The notes under the pieces were generated by a model, which searched no databases, was not told the DNA's origin, and saw nothing but the letters and a program-made list of their open reading frames with translations. 64,000 nucleotides of DNA from Streptomyces sp. NBC_00287 (GTDB lineage Bacteria; Actinomycetota; Actinomycetes; Streptomycetales; Streptomycetaceae), in the NCBI RefSeq assembly GCF_036173105.1, contig NZ_CP108053.1, positions 9,238,001-9,302,000 on the forward strand, in the 5' to 3' direction. Shown here piece after piece: positions 51,005 through 60,645 of this stretch. Made by a program: the position numbers and the translations under genes. Positions within the stretch are counted from its first letter, which is position 1. Each line of letters opens with the position of its first letter.

Positions 51005-52245
51005 GTGAATGCCGACAGTTCCACCGAGACCGGCTCTCTGATCGACGACATTGTCCGCGAGGGCGCGAGGCGGATGCTGGCAGCCGCCCTGGAGGCCGAA
51101 GTCAACGCCTGCATAGATGAGTTGGCCGAACAGCGTGACGAGGCGGGTCGGCGGCTGGCTGTCCGCAACGGCTACCACCGCGAACGCGCGGTGACCACCG
51201 CCGCCCGGCCCGGTCGAGGTCAAGGCGCCGCGGGCCAACGACCGACGGGTCGACGAGGCGACCGGCGAACGCAAGCGATTCTCCTCGAAGATCCTGCCGC
51301 CGTGGTGCCGCAAGTCGCCGAAGGTCTCCGAGGTGCTGCCGCTGCTCTACCTGCACGGCCTGTCGTCCGGGGACTTCGTGCCGGCGCTGGAGCAGTTCCT
51401 GGGCAGCTCGGCCGGACTGTCGTCGGCCACCGTGACGAGGCTGACCAAGCAGTGGCAGGACGACCATGTCGCCTTCCAGGAGCGCGACCTGTCGCAGACC
51501 GACTACGTGTACGTGTGGGCGGACGGCGTGCACCCCAAGGTCCGCCTGAGCCCGGCCCGCTCCTGTGTCCTGGTGCTGATGGGCGTACGCACCGACGGCT
51601 CCAAGGAGCTGATCGCGCTGGCGGAGGGGCTACGAGAGTCGACCGAGTCATGGGCCGACCTGCTGCGCGACTGCCGTCGGCGCGGCATGCGCGATCCGGC
51701 GCTGGTGGTCGGGGACGGCGCGATGGGCCTGTGGAAGGCCCTCGCGGAGGTGTTTCCCGATGCCCGGCATCAAAGGTGCTGGGTGCACAAAACCCGGAAT
51801 GTCGCGAACGCCCTGCCGAAGTCCGCACAGCCGGGCGCAAAGAAGGCCCTGCAGGAGATCTACAAGGCCGAGGACCGCACCCACGCCGAGAAGGCCGTCA
51901 AGGCGTTCGAGAAGGCGTACGGCGCGAAATGGCCGAAGGCCGTGAAGAAGATCACCGACGAGGCCGACGAACTGCTGGCGTTCTACGACCTCCCCGCCGA
52001 GCACTGGATCCACCTGCGGACCACAAATCCCATCGAGTCGACGTTCTCCACGGTGAAACTCCGGACCAAGGTCACCAGGGGGCGCGGGCAGCCCGGCCGC
52101 CGCCCTGGCGATGGTGTTCAAGCTTGTCGAGTCCGCCCAGGCGCGCTGGCGTGCGGTCACCGCACCCCACCTCGTCGCCCTCGTCCGGGCCGGCGCCCGC
52201 TTCGAGAACGGTCACCTCGTCGAACGCCCCGAAAACCCGCCGCAG
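51005..52245 (+). pseudogene. IS256-family transposase with two frameshifts
   Basis: The first frame reads GSLIDDIVREGARRMLAAAL, EAEVNACIDELAEQRDEAGR. After GCCGCC near 51208-51212 one extra C shifts it, and the second frame continues PVEVKAPRANDRRVDEATGE, LPLLYLHGLSSGDFVPALEQ, YVWADGVHPKVRLSPARSCV (Asp of the DDE triad), CWVHKTRNVANALPKSAQPG and TTNPIESTFSTVKLRTKVTR. At a five-G run (52077-52081) one extra G moves the end, MVFKLVESAQARWRAVTAPH, to a third frame. Repairing the two bases would give a complete transposase of about 415 residues. Confidence 0.9.
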
Positions 52246-52285
52246 CGTGACACCTCAACCGACCTACAACTCCTGACAGTTGCTC

Positions 52286-53302
52286 ATGGAACCAGCGCCG
52301 GTGGCGCTACGCTGCTGTGTCGTGCAGGAGACGCGTCTCGACACTGCTCGGATCCGGGCGGCTCGCCGGGTAATCGACCCGGTCTTTCTCGACACTCCGC
52401 TGTACCGCTGCGAGGCGCTGGAGTCCGGCCTCGGGTGCACGGTGAGCATCAAGCTCGAAACGGCGAACCCGGTCCGCAGCTTCAAGGCCCGCGGCACCGA
52501 GGTCGTCGCGAGCCTGCTGGCCGACAATGCCTCGCGAGCCGTGGTGTGCGCGAGTGCGGGCAACCTTGGCCAAGCCCTCGCGTGGTCCGGTCGCGGCCGG
52601 GGGCTCGACGTCACCGTCGTGGCATCCCGCTTTGCGACTCGGGCCAAGCTTGATCGCATCCGCGCGTTGGACGCCGGGTTGGAGCTGGTGGACGGCGACC
52701 ACGAGATGGCTCGCGAGCGGGCGGCGGCCATCGCACGGTACGACGGCATCCGGCTGGTCGAAGACAGCCTGGACATCGAGACCTGCGAGGGCGCGGCGAC
52801 CATCGGTCTGGAACTGGTAGACACCGCGCCGTCGTTCGACACCGTCCTGATCGCTCTTGGCGGCGGGGCGCTGGCCACCGGCGTGGGTCATGTGGTGAAG
52901 GCATTGGCACCCGAAGTCGAGGTGATCTGCGTCCAGCCGCTGGGCGCACCGGCGCTGACACACTCGTGGCGCCAACGACGTGTCGTCACCACCGACTCGA
53001 CCAACACCATCGCTGACGGCGTCGCCGGCCGGCGTCCCATCCCGGCCGTCCTGGACGACCTCCTCCTGGTCGCTGACGACGCCGTCCTGGTCCAGGAGGC
53101 GTCGATCACCGCCGGTATGCGGATGCTCCTCGACCACGCCGGCCTCGTCGTCGAACCTTCCGCCGCGCTCGGCATCGCGGCGATCCTCGAAGACCGTGAC
53201 CGCTTCGCCGGCCGACACGTCGTCACCATTGTGTGCGGCAGCAACGTCGACGTAGACACCTACCACCAATGGGTCGGCGCGGCTCCCACCCACAGGTCTT
53301 GA
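52286..53302 (+). CDS. PLP-dependent threonine dehydratase-like enzyme
   Basis: A fold-type II PLP enzyme of about 338 residues. Lys67 in VRSFKARGTE is the Schiff-base lysine, and GGGALATG binds the PLP phosphate. Other family segments are VVCASAGNLGQALAWSGRGR and VEPSAALGIAAILEDRDRFA. It likely deaminates serine or threonine or performs a beta-elimination on a related amino acid; no regulatory ACT domain is present. The start is unsure (TTG 52280, ATG 52286 or GTG 52322) because there is no clear ribosome binding site; the IS256-type relic ends only 40 bp upstream and may have replaced the native leader. Confidence 0.8.
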   Translation: MEPAPVALRCCVVQETRLDTARIRAARRVIDPVFLDTPLYRCEALESGLGCTVSIKLETANPVRSFKARGTEVVASLLADNASRAVVCASAGNLGQALAWSGRGRGLDVTVVASRFATRAKLDRIRALDAGLELVDGDHEMARERAAAIARYDGIRLVEDSLDIETCEGAATIGLELVDTAPSFDTVLIALGGGALATGVGHVVKALAPEVEVICVQPLGAPALTHSWRQRRVVTTDSTNTIADGVAGRRPIPAVLDDLLLVADDAVLVQEASITAGMRMLLDHAGLVVEPSAALGIAAILEDRDRFAGRHVVTIVCGSNVDVDTYHQWVGAAPTHRS

Positions 53303-53538
53303 CAATTGCTCGGTGGGCCAGCACCAGCAGGGCTTGCTTGAAGCACCCCAACTTCCGCCAACGTGTGCGAAGTTCCGGCCGTTGGTGTCCTGAGTGAGAT
53401 CACCACACCAACGACGAGGGGCTTCGCCATGGTGATCGTGGCGCGGAGCCCGGTGCAGGTCTTCGGGGCGGGCAAGGGCTCCGGTCGGGTCCGCCCTGAC
53501 CGGTGCATTGCTCAGGTGGCAGTTGAGGGAGACCGCCC
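53303..53538. other. Intergenic, no gene
   Basis: About 235 bp between convergent genes. Its start (CTTGACAATTGCTC at 53299-53312) resembles CCTGACAGTTGCTC at 52272-52285 just before the PLP gene, so the PLP gene may be flanked by short imperfect direct repeats. Confidence 0.35.
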
Positions 53539-54249
53539 CTACGGTTCGACGATGTGCCGCAGATAGGCGTGCGGGTCGGCGAGATAGCGGCGCCAGTGAT
53601 CCACGACGCCGAGCTCCCGCCAGGCGACCCTCCGTATGCCGTGTTCGCCGACCTCGACGATATCCGCGCCCGGCAGCGCAGTCAGCAAGGGTGAGTGCGT
53701 GGCACAGATGACCTGGCCGCCCTCCTTGGCCAACCGGTCGATGTGCCCGATCAGTTCGAGGCACGAGGAGAAGGAGAGCGCCGCCTCCGGCTCGTCGAGA
53801 ACATAGAGCCCGGCGTGTAGGAACTTACCGCGGAATGCCGCGAGAAAGCCCTCGCCATGGCTGACCGAGTCCGGCGAGAATCCCTCCCTGCCCAGGGCGT
53901 CCAGCGCGGTCTCGGCCCGCAGGAAGAAGCCTTTGCGGGCCGACCAGCTGCTGACCATACGGCGCCCGCGCGAGGCCGCGTCGAACCTCATCCGCTCGCC
54001 GAGCGCCGACTTGCCACGCGGGGAGGCGTAGCGCCAGTCGTGGGAGCCGCCATAGGAGTCCAGACCGAACCCCTCCGCCAGTGCCTCGACCAGGGTCGAC
54101 TTCCCCGAGCCGTTCTCACCGACCAGAAACGTCACCGGCGCGGTGAAGCGCAACCCTTCGTTGAGCAACTGCCGGACGCAGGGCACGGACCAGGGCCAGG
54201 CGTCCTCGTCATACGAGGAGAGGTGGGCATACGCGCGTTCGACAATCAC
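53539..54249 (-). CDS. SMC/ABC-type ATPase (AAA_21-like)
   Basis: A 236-residue soluble ATPase with Walker A GENGSGKS (44-51), a signature-like SHGEGF (130-135), Walker B LYVLDEPEAAL (148-158) and an ATHSPLL switch (183-189). There is no transmembrane partner and no long coiled coil, as in the stand-alone YbjD/AAA_21 type, which are often linked to DNA repair or defence. The downstream region has no nuclease gene, so it seems to work alone. The ATG at 54249 begins a compact family-length protein. Confidence 0.88.
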   Translation of the reverse strand: MIVERAYAHLSSYDEDAWPWSVPCVRQLLNEGLRFTAPVTFLVGENGSGKSTLVEALAEGFGLDSYGGSHDWRYASPRGKSALGERMRFDAASRGRRMVSSWSARKGFFLRAETALDALGREGFSPDSVSHGEGFLAAFRGKFLHAGLYVLDEPEAALSFSSCLELIGHIDRLAKEGGQVICATHSPLLTALPGADIVEVGEHGIRRVAWRELGVVDHWRRYLADPHAYLRHIVEP

Positions 54250-54564
54250 TCGACCAGTGTCGCGCAGGACTCAGACGTCGTACGTGCCCCCAGGTCGTCG
54301 GGACCAGCACCTCTTGCTCGTTGCTGCCGTGCGTCCGGTCGCTCGCGCAGCCGTTCCCATGCGTGCCGAGGCAGCTCCTCAACGTCCCCGAGCGGAACTC
54401 TGGCCTCCGAGTCGGCGAAACTCGCCACCTGTAGTGCTCAGTCACAGCTGGCCAGGTTGAGGGTGAGGACAGGGAAATGGAACCTGGAGGACCAGGCGGA
54501 GGAGCTGACCTTGGGTGTCGCGGCTCGTGTGCGCGCGGAGGGGCACTGACTTCTACCGACCCGG
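54250..54564. other. Intergenic, about 315 bp
   Basis: Between the ATPase start and the stop of the next leftward gene. Open frames lack motifs; presumably the promoter of the ATPase gene. Confidence 0.4.
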
Positions 54565-56154
54565 TCAGTCCCGGACCGAGCAGTCCAGGATCCGCCCGTC
54601 CACCGTCCCCACGACCAGCCGCTGTTGGTCCGCCCGGTATGCGGCGGACATCGGCGTGACCGGGTGGCCGTGCGCGCGCAGGGTGTGCCGGGCTCGCACC
54701 TGACCCGTCGCCGTGTCCAGGATCTCCACCTCGCCGGTGAGATACACGACGTACAACCTCCGCTCGTCGCCGTCGAGATCGGCGAGCGGCTTGTCGGTGC
54801 CGTACACCCAGCGCGCCTCGCCGTCCGGCAGCCGGCGGCTCACGACGTACGTCCCCTCGCGGGCTTCCCCGTACGTGGCGCCCCGTTCGTAGGACCGGCC
54901 CGCGTGGACGAGGGTGTCCGTCAGCTCGACGGCGGGTCCGTACCAGGGCTGGAGTGCGGACGCCGGATCCCAGCGCAAGGGGAAGAGGGCACGCGAGGTC
55001 GCGGGGCCGTGGGCGGCCGGAGGATCGATCACGTGGATCCATGGCGCGTCGTCGTCCGGGCCCGGGCCGTCCACGTACAGCAGGCGGGCGCTGTGTCTGA
55101 CGCGCAGCGCGGGGGAGTTGGAGCGGCGGGGGGCGAGGTCCAGGCGTGCCGCCTCCTGGTGCGTGGGGGCGAACAGCGGCGTGGCGTGGGCGTCGCGCCC
55201 ATGCGGGCGCAGGGCGAGCCAACCTTCGTCCGCGGCGCACAGTGCGGGGGCCGACGGCAGGTCCACGCAGTCCAGCGCCCTGCCGTCCGCCGTCGACATC
55301 CGCCGAACTGTGGCCGCGCGGTCAACCGTTCGGCCCGTCATCTCGTCGCGCCGGTAGCCCTGGTACGTCACCCACGCCGACTTGTCGTCAGGGGCCGCCT
55401 CGACCCGTACGCTTCCCTCCCCGTCCGCGGGAAGGGACCACGCAGGCGCGCCCGACGGATCCCAGCACTCGAGGTCCGTGTGGGGCCCGGTGGCAAGCAC
55501 CCGGCCGTCCGCCAGCACCGCCAGGTCCCGCACTTCCGCCCGCCGTTGCCACCGGCCGTCCGTCAGCCGCGCGAGGGTGTCGTTCACATGGGGGTCGTAC
55601 AGGAGCCCGCTCTCGACCATCGGATGGCGTGTGTCGTCGGGGTCGACGAGACCGGCCGGTGCGGACAGCCAGTCGTCCACCGCGACGGCCAGCTCGAAGC
55701 CCTTGCCGAAGCCGCCGTCCTTGTCCTCGGGTGAGAGCAGCATTGCGAGCCTGCCGTCCTCAAGCCAGCGCAGGTGGCGCACTTGGCGGCTCTTGCTCAG
55801 CAGGTTCGTCACGCGCCCGGTCTCCAGGTGCAGCAGGAGCAGCTGTCCCTGGAAGTCCCACGTGCCGTCGTAGCGGCCGGTGCCGATCGCGACGAGCGGC
55901 AACTCGGGATGGGGCTCGATGGCGCACACGGGGTAGGGGGAGGCGACGACGTGGCGCGGACGGAGGGGGCCGGCCTCGTACACGCCGAACCGGTGGCCGA
56001 GCCAGTGGCCCGTACCGCGCCACATGACGTGCCCGAGGTCGCCGGCCGCGATGACGCAGCCGTGACGCTGGTCGGTCACCGCCCACATGGGCCGGCCGAT
56101 CTCGGCGAACGGCTGATCCCCGAGTATCCGACGCACAGTCAGCTCATCCGGCAT
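54565..56154 (-). CDS. Beta-propeller-like protein, unknown
   Basis: A 529-residue soluble protein with repeated strands of the form AEVRDLAVLADGRVLATGPH, RQVRHLRWLEDGRLAMLLSP, and a tail RLYVVYLTGEVEILDTATGQ with RADQQRLVVGTVDGRILDC. These look like WD40/PQQ-type blades. No signal peptide, catalytic motif or known family. Conserved Streptomyces hypothetical proteins of this size exist, but the function is unknown. The start at 56154 is supported only by length. Confidence 0.7.
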   Translation of the reverse strand: MPDELTVRRILGDQPFAEIGRPMWAVTDQRHGCVIAAGDLGHVMWRGTGHWLGHRFGVYEAGPLRPRHVVASPYPVCAIEPHPELPLVAIGTGRYDGTWDFQGQLLLLHLETGRVTNLLSKSRQVRHLRWLEDGRLAMLLSPEDKDGGFGKGFELAVAVDDWLSAPAGLVDPDDTRHPMVESGLLYDPHVNDTLARLTDGRWQRRAEVRDLAVLADGRVLATGPHTDLECWDPSGAPAWSLPADGEGSVRVEAAPDDKSAWVTYQGYRRDEMTGRTVDRAATVRRMSTADGRALDCVDLPSAPALCAADEGWLALRPHGRDAHATPLFAPTHQEAARLDLAPRRSNSPALRVRHSARLLYVDGPGPDDDAPWIHVIDPPAAHGPATSRALFPLRWDPASALQPWYGPAVELTDTLVHAGRSYERGATYGEAREGTYVVSRRLPDGEARWVYGTDKPLADLDGDERRLYVVYLTGEVEILDTATGQVRARHTLRAHGHPVTPMSAAYRADQQRLVVGTVDGRILDCSVRD

Positions 56155-56643
56155 GACAGTCTCCCCCCAGGTCGCGCACAGTCTGCCAGGCCCGGCCCGG
56201 GATCAGGTCCGAGTCGCGGCACACCCGGCAGTACGGCGCGACACCTGCGGGCCGGGATGCTGCCGCCGGTGCAGTGCCGACCCTTGCGGCCTGTCCAGGC
56301 AGTGCGTCTCGTGGACCAGGCCGTGAGCATGGCCTCTCCTCCCGGTCTCAGACCGCCGCGCTCTTGAACGCCGAACTTTCCTGCCGCCGACCGCGCTCCC
56401 CGCCTCGCGCGGCCGTAACCGACTGCTCACGCGCGAGTGCTCCACCGCGGCCCACCCGCTGTGCAGCGAGCCCCACTGTGGCGCGCCAAGGGCTGTCCAC
56501 AGGGGGTACGGGTCGGCGACGACGGTTCGGTGAGCTGTGCAACGCCCCAGCGCTCTCTCGGCAACGCGGTTTCGCGCCGCTCGCCTGCGTTCCGCCCCTT
56601 CCAGTCGGCTGCCCGCCCCGTCAGCGCAGCAGCATGGGCGCCC
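56155..56643. other. Gene-poor stretch, about 490 bp
   Basis: Between the propeller-like gene and the TetR stop. No frame has a believable start or motif. Confidence 0.4.
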
Positions 56644-57237
56644 TCAGGGGCGCCCGCTCATGACGCTGCGCAGCAGGTCGACGATGGGCTGCACCGGGAC
56701 GGTCGGGTCGAAGGCGCGCTGGACGCCGAGCCCGATGCCGAGGCTGAGGAGGGTCAGGGCGGCGGTGTCGGCGGGCAGGGCAGGTGTGATGCCGAGTTCG
56801 TCCGCCTGCACCCGGATCAGGTCCGCGAGCGCGTCTGTGACGGTGCGCCGACGTTGGGCGAGCTGCTCGCACACCTGCTTGTCGTGGCGGTTGGCGGTGG
56901 CGAACTCGACTTCCAGCGAGGTCCACGAGCTGTCGCCGATGGTCTCGTCGGCCCAGCGGGCGAATCCCGCGATCCGGTCCTCGAAGCGGGGCGCGGTGCC
57001 CATCGCGGCGGCCAGCTGTGTCACCTGTTGTGTGGCGATGCGGTCGAGCACGGCCAGGCACAGCTCGTTCTTGGTGGCGAAGTTGGAGTACACCGCCCCC
57101 TTCGAGTAGCCCGCTGCCTCGGCGACACGCTCCATTGACGTGGCTGTGAAGCCGTCGCCCAGGAAGAGCGTGTACGCGGTGTCGAGGACGTGTTCGCGGG
57201 TGCGGGCCTGGCTTTCGGCCCGGGTCAGTCTTGCCAC
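56644..57237 (-). CDS. TetR-family transcriptional regulator
   Basis: A 197-residue regulator: RTREHVLDTAYTLFLGDGFT and VAEAAGYSKGAVYSNFATKN form the HTH, and the rest is a helical ligand domain (TVTDALADLIRVQADELGIT, TLLSLGIGLGVQRAFDPTVP). A perfect palindrome lies in the 58-bp gap to the divergent patatin gene, so it should repress itself and the patatin-monooxygenase pair. Its ligand is likely hydrophobic, judging by those targets. Confidence 0.92.
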   Translation of the reverse strand: MARLTRAESQARTREHVLDTAYTLFLGDGFTATSMERVAEAAGYSKGAVYSNFATKNELCLAVLDRIATQQVTQLAAAMGTAPRFEDRIAGFARWADETIGDSSWTSLEVEFATANRHDKQVCEQLAQRRRTVTDALADLIRVQADELGITPALPADTAALTLLSLGIGLGVQRAFDPTVPVQPIVDLLRSVMSGRP

Positions 57238-57261
57238 CCCCGGAGGATACCGCTAGCTTTC

Positions 57262-57278
57262 GGATTCCCTTGGAATCC
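57262..57278. promoter_or_regulatory. TetR operator
   Basis: GGATTCCCTTGGAATCC is a perfect 7-bp inverted repeat with a 3-bp centre, between the TetR start (57237) and the patatin start (57296). Confidence 0.85.
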
Positions 57279-57295
57279 AAATACCAGGAGAATCC

Positions 57296-58246
57296 ATGAC
57301 GGGGTCTCAACGACGCGGGCTGGTCGTCGGATGTGGCGGCACCCTCGGCTTCGCATGGGCGGTTGCGGCGCTGGCCGCGGTCGAGGAGCAGCTCGGCTGG
57401 GATACCCGCACGGCAGAGGTGCTGGTGGGGACGTCGGCGGGGGCGGAGATCGTGTCCGCGCTCGGGTCCGGCCGCTCGGTCTGCGACCTGCTCGCGGCAC
57501 TGCAGGGCCGGTCCGACGCGGACCCGCTGCTCCTGCGGCACGTGCGCGCGCACCCGGGCGCCCTGCCACCGGTTCCGTGGCCAGGACTGCCGGGCGCCGG
57601 GCTGATGGCGGCGGCAGCCCGCGGTCGTGTCCCGCTCGGGTCGGGGCTGCTCGGCCTCCTGCCGCGCGGCCGGGGGGATGCGGCGTGGCTGCGGGGCTAC
57701 GGCGCCGCGCTGGCCAACGGTCATACGTGGCTCGCCTCGTCACGCACGTGGCTGGTGGCGACGGAGACGCGCTCGGGTAGACGGGCCGCGTTCGGTTCGC
57801 CCGACGCCCCGGTCGCCGACATCGGCAGCGCGATGGCCGCGTCGTGGGCGATCCCGGGCTGGTTTCCTCCCGTACGCATCGACGGGCGCGCCTACCTCGA
57901 CGGCGGGATGGTGTCGCCGACATCGGCCGACCTCGTGGCCCCGCTCGGCCTGGACGAGGTGGTGATCGTCGCCCCGATGACGACGTCCGGGGGCGCCCCC
58001 GCCACCGGGCTGAGCCGCCTCGAACGCGTCGTCAGGCGCTGGATGACCCGGACCCTCGACGCGGAAGAACACCTGCTTCGGGCAGCGGGGACCCGCGTCG
58101 TCCGGATCGAGCCCGGCGCCGAGGAACTGGCCGTCATGGGCTTCAACCTGATGGACATCGCCCGCCGCCCGGCCACCCTCGAGGTCTCCCTGCGTACCGC
58201 GCCCGACCGTGTCACGCGAGCCATCGAACGGAGCACCACGGCATGA
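57296..58246 (+). CDS. Patatin-like phospholipase
   Basis: A 316-residue patatin-fold hydrolase with nucleophile Ser47 in GTSAG (45-49), Asp202 in YLDGGM as the second member of the dyad, and a glycine-rich oxyanion segment GCGGTLGFAWA near the start. It should deacylate a lipid or lactone/ester. There is no signal peptide. Its stop overlaps the monooxygenase start (ATGA), implying coupled translation, and the divergent TetR with a palindrome controls both. Confidence 0.9.
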   Translation: MTGSQRRGLVVGCGGTLGFAWAVAALAAVEEQLGWDTRTAEVLVGTSAGAEIVSALGSGRSVCDLLAALQGRSDADPLLLRHVRAHPGALPPVPWPGLPGAGLMAAAARGRVPLGSGLLGLLPRGRGDAAWLRGYGAALANGHTWLASSRTWLVATETRSGRRAAFGSPDAPVADIGSAMAASWAIPGWFPPVRIDGRAYLDGGMVSPTSADLVAPLGLDEVVIVAPMTTSGGAPATGLSRLERVVRRWMTRTLDAEEHLLRAAGTRVVRIEPGAEELAVMGFNLMDIARRPATLEVSLRTAPDRVTRAIERSTTA

Positions 58247-59703
58247 GCGCCCATTTCGAGGTCATCGTCATCGGTGCCGGCATCTCCGGGGTCGGCGCGG
58301 GGGTCCGGTTGCGCGAGGCCCGGATCCGGGACTTTCTGATCATCGAGGCCGCCGACGACTTCGGCGGCACCTGGCGGGCCAACACCTATCCGGGCTGCCA
58401 GTGCGATGTGCCGTCCCGGCTCTACAGCTACTCGTTCGCGCCGAACCCGGACTGGACGAGGGTGTACGCGCATCAGCCGGAGATCCTCGCCTACGTGAAA
58501 GGGGTCGCCGACCGGCACCGGCTGCGCGAGCACACCCGGTTCGGTGTGCGCATGACCGAGGCGCACTGGCAGCCCGACGTGGCACGGTGGCGGATCAGCA
58601 CCAGTGCCGGCGAGTTCACCGCACGGTTCCTGATCGCCGGCGCCGGGCCGTGGAACGAGCCTCTCCTCCCCGATATCCCGGGCCTTGCGGAGTTTCCCGG
58701 CGAGGTGTTCCACTCCGCGCGCTGGAACCACGACTACGACCTGCGCGGCAAGCGGGTCGCGGTGCTCGGCACCGGGGCATCCGCCGTGCAGTTCGTCCCG
58801 GCCGTCGCCCCCCAGGTCGACCGGCTCCACCTGTTCCAGCGCACTGCCCAGTGGGTGCTGCCCAAGCCGGACCATCGCATACCGAAGGCCGAGCGGTGGG
58901 TGATGCGGCACGTGCCCGGAGCCCGGACCACGCTGGCCGCGGTGGAGTACCGGGCCATGGAGATGCTGGGCCGCGGGTTCCGCAGGCCCTCGCTGCTGCG
59001 CGGCGTACAGGCCCTGGCACGCGCACACCTGCGCGCCACCGTCCGGAACCGTGAACTGCGCCGCAAGCTGACCCCCCATTACACCATCGGCTGCAAGCGC
59101 ATCCTGTTCTCCAACCACTACTACCCGGCCCTGACCCGCCCGAATGTGGACGTGCACGCCTGCGCCGTCCGCACGATCGACGGCAGCACCGTGCTCGGCG
59201 CCGACGGCAGCAGCGCCGAGGTGGACGCGATCATTCTCGGGACGGGCTTTCACATCCTCGACATGCCCCTGTCGAGGATCATCCACGACGGGGCCGGACG
59301 TTCCCTCGCCGACCACTGGCAGGGCTCACCCGAGGCGTACCTCGGCACCGTCACCGCCGGGTTCCCCAACGCGTTTCTGCTTCTCGGTCCCGGCCTGGGT
59401 ACCGGACACAGCTCCGCGTTCACCATCCTCGAAGCCCAGCTCGATCTCGCCTTCGGCGCGATCCGCTCAACACGCGCCCAGGGGTGGGCTTCGGTCGAGG
59501 TACGCCGCGACGTGCAGACCGCCTACAACACCGAACTGCAGGCCGCCCTCGCGGGCACCGTCTACAACACCGGCGGATGCCGGAGCTACTACCTGGACTC
59601 CAACGGCCGCAACAGCTTCAGCTGGCCCTGGTCCACCGACCGGCTCCGCACACAGGTGGCACGCTTCGACCCCCGCGACTACACCGTCATCCACCGTTCC
59701 TGA
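58243..59703 (+). CDS. Baeyer-Villiger monooxygenase
   Basis: A 486-residue class B flavoprotein: GAGISG (11-16) binds FAD, GGTW (41-44) follows the first fold, GTGASA (176-181) binds NADPH. The BVMO fingerprint is FPGEVFHSARW at 151-161, with Asn instead of the usual Pro or Asp after the Trp. Later motifs are CKRILFSNHYYPALTRPNVD and AIILGTGFH. It would turn a ketone into an ester or lactone, which the coupled patatin hydrolase could then open. Confidence 0.92.
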   Translation: MSAHFEVIVIGAGISGVGAGVRLREARIRDFLIIEAADDFGGTWRANTYPGCQCDVPSRLYSYSFAPNPDWTRVYAHQPEILAYVKGVADRHRLREHTRFGVRMTEAHWQPDVARWRISTSAGEFTARFLIAGAGPWNEPLLPDIPGLAEFPGEVFHSARWNHDYDLRGKRVAVLGTGASAVQFVPAVAPQVDRLHLFQRTAQWVLPKPDHRIPKAERWVMRHVPGARTTLAAVEYRAMEMLGRGFRRPSLLRGVQALARAHLRATVRNRELRRKLTPHYTIGCKRILFSNHYYPALTRPNVDVHACAVRTIDGSTVLGADGSSAEVDAIILGTGFHILDMPLSRIIHDGAGRSLADHWQGSPEAYLGTVTAGFPNAFLLLGPGLGTGHSSAFTILEAQLDLAFGAIRSTRAQGWASVEVRRDVQTAYNTELQAALAGTVYNTGGCRSYYLDSNGRNSFSWPWSTDRLRTQVARFDPRDYTVIHRS

Positions 59704-59819
59704 CTTGTTCCATTGATCCCAGACGCGCGGTTCGCGGCCGTAGCGTCGAGGGTGCCGGACAGCACGGGCTCGACCTGTTCCTTCCCGCCCCCGGGCTGGC
59801 TCTTCTTTAGCGTGCCGCC
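59704..59819. other. Spacer after monooxygenase gene
   Basis: No gene seen. The TnpB-like relic begins just to the right. Confidence 0.4.
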
Positions 59820-60050
59820 GCCGTCCGGTACCCGCGCGGTGTGGCTCGACAGAGGCATGAACATCTGGTGACGCTGATCGGGGCACCGACGGGGTTGCCG
59901 CTCAAGGTAGTAGGCGGCCAGGTGGTCGGCGTTGGTGTCCACGCCGATGAGGCCGTGGGACGCGGGCCGCCTACAGCGGGATCGTCCGCACGGCAGGGCG
60001 CTGCCAGGACGCGGTGAGATACCAGCGGCCGCGGCCGGCATCGCCGGAGA
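59820..60050 (-). pseudogene. TnpB (IS200/IS605) fragment
   Basis: Leftward, three frames give RWYLTASWQRPAVRTIPL, then HGLIGVDTNADHLAAYYLE, then GNPVGAPISV. GVDxNADHLA is the first catalytic block of the RuvC-like domain in actinobacterial TnpB-type proteins. Only about 70 residues are left and frames switch twice, so the element is dead. No guide-RNA end or TnpA was found. Confidence 0.65.
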
Positions 60051-60109
60051 TACGGTGGGCGACGGCCCGGTTCGCCACCACGCGGTCGGCCCACCTCGCC
60101 CTCTTCACC

Positions 60110-60434
60110 GGCGCGTTCCCGCACGACGGAACATCGGTCACCGACTCCGTTCGGGATGCCCTCGCCCGCTCCGACGGCCCTCTCCAGAAACTGTGCGACG
60201 CTGCCGCCTACACGCTCCCCGGCGACAGCCACCACGAGGGCGCGGCCATCCTCCTCGCACGAGCGGGCACCGTCCCCGCAGGACAGTTCGCTGACCTACT
60301 TGGCTCACGATCCGACAGCCCCCGCGGTAGCCCACGCGTCCACCCGCGGCCGCCTCACGAAGTGGGACCTCGACGACGAAACGGTCTTCGCGGCCGAGCT
60401 GATAAGTCCGCGACAGCAGCTCTGCCGCACCTAG
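60110..60434 (+). pseudogene. SpoIIE phosphatase/HATPase fragment
   Basis: Rightward, one frame reads VTDSVRDALARSDGPLQKLC, GDSHHEGAAILLARAGTVPA, the end of a SpoIIE domain; the next reads DPTAPAVAHASTRGRLTKWD then LDDETVFAAELI, the start of the RsbW-like ATPase that follows SpoIIE in many Streptomyces proteins. The frame switch is near 60290-60300. Unlike the 13.8 kb relic it retains the end rather than the middle of the gene. Confidence 0.7.
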
Positions 60435-60645
60435 GTGCTGCTGGTGTGCAGATGCCTCGGAGACTGTGAAGCAGAACCTGAGATCCCACAGCTGGTTGGA
60501 GGGTCTTGCGATCGGCCTCCTGTGGCGGCGCTGTGACCTGCGCCTTCCGCGCTGTCTCAGGCCGCTTCATCGGTGGGCCGTATCAACCCCGCCGCACTTC
60601 CCCGTGGTTCGCCAGGCCGCACGACGGACACCCAGGCTGTACGCC

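Noticed and set aside
53539..54249. Complete anti-phage system around the ATPase
   Set aside because: Neighbours are a PLP enzyme and a propeller-like protein on unrelated transcripts; no nuclease, protease or TIR/NADase gene is adjacent.
59820..60050. Active TnpB nuclease with guide RNA
   Set aside because: Only a 70-residue piece in three frames remains; no TnpA gene, no element ends and no omega-RNA-like 3' end were seen.
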